10,180 nt of DNA from Balneolales bacterium. Lineage in GTDB: Bacteria; Bacteroidota; Rhodothermia; Balneolales; Natronogracilivirgulaceae. The stretch is from positions 1 to 10,180 of the forward strand of contig SLLP01000167.1 in assembly GCA_007133995.1 (NCBI GenBank), written 5' to 3'. A program made the position numbers and the translations under genes. Below the pieces are notes generated by a model. The model searched no databases, had not been told where the DNA came from, and saw only the letters and a program-made list of their open reading frames with translations. Shown in pieces: positions 6,904 to 10,180 of the stretch. How positions within the stretch are numbered: position 1 is the first letter of the stretch; each line of letters starts with the position of its first letter.

Positions 6904-6925
6904 TAACTTGTATGAACAACTAAAC
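6904..6925 (-). promoter_or_regulatory. Putative GntR operator upstream of gntR
   Basis: On the minus strand GTTTAGTTG, ten bases, TTA. The core TTGTTCATACAA (6908-6919) has perfect TTGT/ACAA half-sites. It matches the glpK copy at 17 of 22 positions and sits immediately downstream of, and slightly overlapping, the -10 box of gntR, as expected for autorepression. Confidence 0.65.
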
Positions 6926-6950
6926 TACTAACCTTTTCTGCCACTGACAA
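6922..6950 (-). promoter_or_regulatory. Probable gntR promoter
   Basis: On the minus strand TTGTCA (6945-6950), 17 bases, TAGTTT (6922-6927). The -35 is good, the -10 moderate. The operator-like element follows directly, and the gntR ATG lies about 70 bases downstream. Confidence 0.5.
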
Positions 6951-6999
6951 CAGAAAAAATGGGACAGGAAGCCTGCGCAAGGGGTGTTGAAAGATAACA

Positions 7000-7095
7000 T
7001 TAAACGGACATGCTGAAGATCCAGCTGCCTGCGATGATACCTATAAATACGGCCCATCCGATCGTTAAAATTATGGCAGTTCCAAGTTTTTTCAT
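7000..7095 (-). CDS. Possible 31-residue single-pass membrane peptide
   Basis: A short frame with ATG at 7093-7095 and TAA at 7000-7002 encodes MKKLGTAIILTIGW, then an almost unbroken hydrophobic run to SWIFSMSV. Two lysines at the N-terminus followed by about 25 hydrophobic residues with no charge is the form of a small inner-membrane protein, oriented N-in by the positive-inside rule. A TATAAT box on the minus strand (7122-7127) lies 26 bases before the ATG; there is no clear Shine-Dalgarno. It stands alone between the cupin gene and gntR. I do not recognise a family. The open length alone is not significant; the amphipathic layout and -10 box are the only support. Confidence 0.4.
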   Translation of the reverse strand: MKKLGTAIILTIGWAVFIGIIAGSWIFSMSV

Positions 7096-7121
7096 GGTTA
7101 ACAGACTATCAACAGTTTCAA

Positions 7122-7143
7122 ATTATAATGCCTTATGCGGCAT
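7122..7143 (-). promoter_or_regulatory. -10-like box with flanking palindrome before the small ORF
   Basis: TATAAT on the minus strand at 7122-7127, directly abutting ATGCC-N6-GGCAT (7128-7143). The arms of the palindrome are perfect. No good -35 hexamer is present at the usual spacing, which could mean activator dependence or that the box is fortuitous. Confidence 0.3.
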
Positions 7144-7230
7144 GCTTGCAGATTCTGACTGCTTTATACGCATGAAATAATCAAAAGTTGTACTATCCTG
7201 CAGCTTTTTTTTTTAAATTGCAGATTGCCT

Positions 7231-7749
7231 TTACCGGCCAAAATCATCTTCTACTCTTACAATATCATCTTCATCGGAAGGGAACTTCGGATCTGTGTGC
7301 TTCCATATCTCTGCAACGATGCCCCACTCATCGACTCCGATCAGACGATGTCTCTGTCCTTTTTCCAATTCAATTACGAGTCCTGCCGACAGCAGGCGGG
7401 GCTCTCCCTGTTCGTCGGTATTACTCGCGGCAACCGCCACTGTACCGCTGATCACTTTCCAAATCTCCGAGCGGCGGTGATGGTATTGCCAGGAAAGCCG
7501 CTGCTTTGGCGCAACAAGGAGGAACTTGGGGCTTAGTTTCTCAAAACCAGTAAAATCGGCCGGCGTCAGATGTCCGAAGAACTTCTTTATGAAATCAGCT
7601 GCCTGCCTCTCATCAATCACAAAGTATCCCCCCCAGGGTCGATCCTGATCGGTTTCGGCAATGATAAAACCGTTGTCTTTCAGATACAGCTCCACGGTCT
7701 CAAATACCTGCTCTTTCGTACTACCCTTTTCAAACTGTAATGTGCCCAT
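7231..7749 (-). CDS. ManC-like cupin, probable mannose-6-phosphate isomerase (type II C-terminal domain family)
   Basis: A 172-residue stand-alone cupin. It carries the type II phosphomannose isomerase signatures in order: DRPWGGYFVID (36-46), APKQRLSWQYHHRRSEIWKV (80-99) with likely metal ligands His90/His91 and Glu95, VISGTVAV, KGQRHRLIG (130-138) with His134, and a C-terminal EDDIVRVEDDFGR (160-172), nearly identical in style to the end of ManC proteins. No nucleotidyltransferase domain is attached, so it should interconvert fructose-6-phosphate and mannose-6-phosphate only. Homologues in Bacteroidota are sometimes annotated as cupins or phosphoheptose isomerases. It starts 4 bases after the phosphomannomutase stop on the same strand, consistent with coupled translation and a shared GDP-mannose supply role. 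Positions 7330-7555 have a decayed copy at 1565-1790. The family is clear; the exact substrate is inferred. Confidence 0.88.
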   Translation of the reverse strand: MGTLQFEKGSTKEQVFETVELYLKDNGFIIAETDQDRPWGGYFVIDERQAADFIKKFFGHLTPADFTGFEKLSPKFLLVAPKQRLSWQYHHRRSEIWKVISGTVAVAASNTDEQGEPRLLSAGLVIELEKGQRHRLIGVDEWGIVAEIWKHTDPKFPSDEDDIVRVEDDFGR

Positions 7750-7753
7750 TCTA

Positions 7754-9127
7754 TTATAAAGATTTGATTATGGATATTATTTCGTTCTTTTTTTCTTCCA
7801 TCAGATCCACATCCCCTCTCGATTCAACGTTGAGCCGAAGCAGCGGTTCGGTATTAGATCCGCGCAGATTGAATCGCCAGCGATCAAATTCCATGGAGAG
7901 ACCGTCAAGGCGTGTAACGTTGCCACTGCCGGAAAAATACTTTTCAACAGCACGTATTGCGGCTTCAGGGGTTCCGGTGATGGTAAAATTGCATTCACCG
8001 CTCACCGGGTAGCGGCGAATTGCCTCGTCAACAAGCTGTGACATCGGTTTCCCGGAGGCGCCAAGCAGTTCAAGGATGAGCAGAAACGGCAATAATCCGG
8101 TGTCGCTGTACCAAAAGCTGCGAAAGTAGTGATGAGCTGACATTTCACCGCCATATTCCGCTTTTTCCTGACGCATGCGCTCCTTGATAAAGGCATGTCC
8201 GGTTTTCGTTTCCACGGGAATCCCTCCCATGCTCTTGACGGTTTCAATGGTGTTCCAGGTCAGGCGCGGATCATGGATGATTTTTGCTCCGGGATGCTTT
8301 TTAAGCACCTGTCTGGCAAGCAAACCGACGATGTAATATCCTTCGATAAAACGGCCATTTTCGTCAAAAAAGAAACAACGGTCGAAATCGCCATCGAAGG
8401 CAACTCCCAGGTCTGCGCCGGTCTCCAGCACGTTACTGGCCGTATCTTCCCTGCAGTCGGGAAGCATCGGATTAGGCACGCCGTTGGGGAAGTTGCCGTC
8501 AGGTTCGTCGAATAAAAGCTCCAGTTTGCATGGAAGTTGGTCTGCAAGTTGCTTTATGGTCGGACCAGCCGCACCGTTTCCGGTGTTGACCACTACTTTT
8601 AGATCCCGGTTAATGCTGGTTGTAAGCTGGTCCATAAGCGATCCAATGAATTCCTTAGTTACATCAAGACGGGTATAATTGCCATGGTAATCGGGCCGAT
8701 TGGGTCTGGCATGCGAAAACGGGCCATTTTCCTGCACCATTTTTTTGATTTCGGCAAGCCCGTTCCCCATTCCTACGGGTATCACATCGCGCGCCACCAT
8801 TTTGCATCCGTTATATTCTTTCGGATTGTGGCTTGCGGTGATCATGATTCCTCCGTCTGTGCGGTATTTCCCGGTGGAATAATAGACCATTTCCGTGCCA
8901 CAGAGGCCGAGATCCAGTACATCCACACCCGAATTGCGCAACCCGGTTGCGAGTGCCGATGCCAGCTTGGGACTGGAGAGACGGGAATCGAAACCTATCA
9001 CTACCCGTTCAGGTTGGAAATGCGTGGCATAGGCCCGTGCCAGTGACTCCATGAATCCGATGTCAATCTGATCGGGATAAATTCCTCTGATGTCATAGGC
9101 TTTGAAAGCAGTAATATTCCGGTTCAT
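7754..9127 (-). CDS. manB: Phosphomannomutase / phosphoglucomutase (alpha-D-phosphohexomutase family)
   Basis: Interconverts hexose-6-phosphate and hexose-1-phosphate, most likely mannose, feeding GDP-mannose for polysaccharide or glycan synthesis. The 457-residue protein has all four domains: the opening FKAYDIRGIYPDQI (8-21), the active-site phosphoserine loop MITASHNPKEYNG with Ser99, the metal loop FDGDFDRC with Asp245, Asp247 and Asp249, the sugar loop GGEMSAHHYF (326-335), and the phosphate-binding loop RGSNTEPLLRLNVES (422-436). GEMSAHHYF is typical of bifunctional PMM/PGM enzymes of the AlgC/ManB group. The ATG at 9127 overlaps the TGA of the upstream ROK-like gene in an ATGA. Its tandem TAA-TAG stop is 4 bases before the cupin start. 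Function is secure at family level; glucose versus mannose preference cannot be told. Confidence 0.95.
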   Translation of the reverse strand: MNRNITAFKAYDIRGIYPDQIDIGFMESLARAYATHFQPERVVIGFDSRLSSPKLASALATGLRNSGVDVLDLGLCGTEMVYYSTGKYRTDGGIMITASHNPKEYNGCKMVARDVIPVGMGNGLAEIKKMVQENGPFSHARPNRPDYHGNYTRLDVTKEFIGSLMDQLTTSINRDLKVVVNTGNGAAGPTIKQLADQLPCKLELLFDEPDGNFPNGVPNPMLPDCREDTASNVLETGADLGVAFDGDFDRCFFFDENGRFIEGYYIVGLLARQVLKKHPGAKIIHDPRLTWNTIETVKSMGGIPVETKTGHAFIKERMRQEKAEYGGEMSAHHYFRSFWYSDTGLLPFLLILELLGASGKPMSQLVDEAIRRYPVSGECNFTITGTPEAAIRAVEKYFSGSGNVTRLDGLSMEFDRWRFNLRGSNTEPLLRLNVESRGDVDLMEEKKNEIISIIKSL

Positions 9128-9627
9128 AAAAAAACGTATGATTTGTCAGGTCCAAAGTGATCGGGGTGTCGAGGGTCATGCTTCATCAGCAATTCGGGCA
9201 CCGGGGCCAGGATGGTGTAAAGCGGGAGGGTTGCTACACCGAGGGCTGCAGCATCAATTCCTGAAGAAGCGATCTCCAGTTCGGGGCGGCTTGATTTTCG
9301 CGGAATACGGTGTGGTGGAAGTCCGTCCAGAATGCGTTTCTGCATACATCCATAAATATTTTCTGGCAGACGTCCAACTAGAAAAATCACATCCGGATCA
9401 ATCAGATATTTAACAGCAGCAATCAGAGGAACGAGTTGTTCCGTACCCGTTTTCAGCCATTTGGCTAAAATGGGGTTGCCTCCATCAAACCGGGTGGCCT
9501 GGGTCTCCTGTGAGTGGGCGGGCTGACCGATTCCAAATCCCAAAATTTTCTTTTTGCTGATCTTTTGATAGGTGCGGTTATTGTAAGAGTTGGCAAATTG
9601 CAGGTTTGTTCCGAATAACATAGGCAT
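9124..9627 (-). CDS. Internally deleted ROK-family protein (mini-gene or pseudogene)
   Basis: This 167-codon frame has a beginning and an end that both look like a ROK-family repressor but lacks most of the middle. Residues 6-19 (GTNLQFANSYNNRT) match the N-terminal GTNL..A..YNRR opening of ROK regulators. Residues 32-37 (GIGQPA) resemble the GxGQPA that follows their winged helix. Residues about 43-145 match the ROK C-terminus (DPDVIFLVGRLPENI, then SGIDAAALGVATLPLY). Missing are the helix-turn-helix, the ATP-binding DxGxT motif, the sugar-binding region and the zinc CxCGxxGC motif; ROK repressors are usually near 400 residues. The frame is nonetheless clean and ends in an ATGA overlap with the phosphomannomutase. 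It could be a decayed regulator kept open by chance, or a small protein using the ROK dimerisation region. An in-frame TGA at 9660-9662 excludes a longer N-terminus. Confidence 0.65.
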   Translation of the reverse strand: MPMLFGTNLQFANSYNNRTYQKISKKKILGFGIGQPAHSQETQATRFDGGNPILAKWLKTGTEQLVPLIAAVKYLIDPDVIFLVGRLPENIYGCMQKRILDGLPPHRIPRKSSRPELEIASSGIDAAALGVATLPLYTILAPVPELLMKHDPRHPDHFGPDKSYVFL

Positions 9628-9870
9628 GGTTCTCAGATCCGATTGATTAATCCGGATGGATCAGGGCCAGGTCGGTTTCAGGGTAAATCTGTAAATGAAA
9701 ATGGTATCGGAAGTAATGAAGTGGATATTTTCGAAAGACACGTATGATTTAAAATAGAAAAAAATATGGTTTTAAGGGCCTGTGATGTTTAAGTGACCCG
9801 GAAAGTCCTGTTCACTGATTTGAATTATATCGCCGGCATCACGCGATGAAAGGAAAACACCCCCCCCTCC
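9628..9870. other. Intergenic leader upstream of the ROK/phosphomannomutase unit
   Basis: No protein frame with family features on either strand. It should contain the promoter of the minus-strand unit. A TATAAT is visible on the minus strand in the ATTATA at about 9825-9830, but its -35 region is poor, so I do not assign it. An 8-base run of C lies at 9860-9867. Confidence 0.4.
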
Positions 9871-9905
9871 AAAAAAAACGCGAGCAGGCTACCAACCGGC
9901 TCGCG
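9871..9905 (-). terminator. Strong intrinsic terminator, minus strand
   Basis: CGCGAGC (9879-9885) pairs perfectly with GCTCGCG (9899-9905). Two more G-C pairs follow inside after one mismatch, leaving a 7-base loop. Read on the minus strand, eight T follow directly (9871-9878). This is a textbook Rho-independent terminator for transcription entering from the right. It separates that transcript from the ROK/phosphomannomutase unit. No protein gene ends immediately before it in this window. Confidence 0.85.
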
Positions 9906-10180
9906 TACAATACAGGGACATGTAATTGTTATGTTCTATAAAAAATATGGCTGTTTAAGTCTGAATTTATGCGTGTTATTGCATCAAGCGACTACGAATG
10001 TATGAAATGTGCCTGCAAAAATTCAAATAATTTCAAAAAAAATTGAAATTATACTTTTCGGGGCATGTGCTGGATGGGTAAAGGATTTGAAGCTTATATG
10101 GCCTGTCAGAAAATAATGTAATACAGGATGGATTTATTTCCATTTTTCAGTATCTTCACTCGAAATAGTTTACAGACTAA
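9906..10180. other. Intergenic region, no supported gene
   Basis: AT-rich, without a credible protein frame on either strand; the longest minus-strand frames (about 36 codons) have no hydrophobic or family pattern. It ends in the minus-strand terminator to its left and contains the perfect inverted repeat at 10027-10052. It may be the long 3' untranslated tail of a gene beyond the window or a small RNA; I cannot decide from the sequence. Confidence 0.5.
10027..10052. repeat. Perfect 10-base AT-rich inverted repeat
   Basis: ATAATTTCAA (10027-10036) and TTGAAATTAT (10043-10052) are exact inverted copies around AAAAAA. The right arm read on the minus strand begins in a TATAAT box (10048-10053 region), so it could overlap a minus-strand promoter. 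Equally it could be a regulator-binding palindrome or a weak hairpin. Confidence 0.5.

Noticed and set aside
9847..9942. 31-codon plus-strand frame starting MKGKHPPLQKKR
   Set aside because: It runs through the C8 tract and the minus-strand terminator hairpin, so its composition is explained by those elements.
1..10180. Mobile elements, CRISPR, tRNA or toxin-antitoxin genes
   Set aside because: No transposase or integrase frame, no regularly spaced repeats, no cloverleaf-like sequence or paired small genes seen; the only long duplication is the cupin relic.

Overview
The window reads as an ordinary chromosomal stretch of a heterotrophic bacterium built around central sugar and glycerol metabolism. 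I see no phage, transposase, CRISPR or RNA operon. The paired phosphomannomutase and small ManC-like cupin, AT-rich starts with poor Shine-Dalgarno sequences, and a membrane GlpD plus GlpF suggest the Bacteroidota/Balneolota/Rhodothermota side of the tree. This is an inference from family flavour, not from a marker gene.

Layout. Positions 1-1502 (+ strand) hold the 3' part of zwf (glucose-6-phosphate dehydrogenase) followed by pgl (6-phosphogluconolactonase), the two opening steps of the oxidative pentose phosphate pathway. Positions 1498-1811 hold a convergent junction: a hairpin terminator for minus-strand transcripts and a decayed 225-bp copy of the cupin gene found intact 5.8 kb away. From 6854 down to 1812 the minus strand carries a glycerol locus: a HutC-type GntR regulator, glpK, glpD and glpF. 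From about 9627 down to 7231 the minus strand carries an internally deleted ROK-family protein, a phosphomannomutase/phosphoglucomutase and a ManC-like cupin, tightly packed (4-base overlap, then a 4-base gap). Between the cupin and gntR is a possible 31-residue membrane peptide. Positions 9628-10180 contain no convincing protein gene, but hold a strong minus-strand terminator and a perfect AT-rich inverted repeat.

How it works together. GlpF admits glycerol, GlpK phosphorylates it and GlpD oxidises glycerol-3-phosphate to DHAP, feeding gluconeogenesis and the sugar-phosphate genes on both sides. The most informative non-coding signal is a 22-base element present three times, upstream of gntR, glpK and glpD (GTWTRGTTG-N10-TTA, with a TTG-N6-CAA-like core). 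Two of the copies sit just downstream of recognisable -35/-10 promoters. This supports an autoregulated GntR repressor for the glycerol regulon, a role more often filled by DeoR-type GlpR, IclR-type GylR or the antiterminator GlpP.

No wholly novel multi-gene system is evident. The points worth a second look are the regulon motif, a LacI/CcpA-like palindrome inside the glpK promoter, the two gene relics (cupin copy and shrunken ROK), the small membrane ORF and the orphan terminator near the right end.
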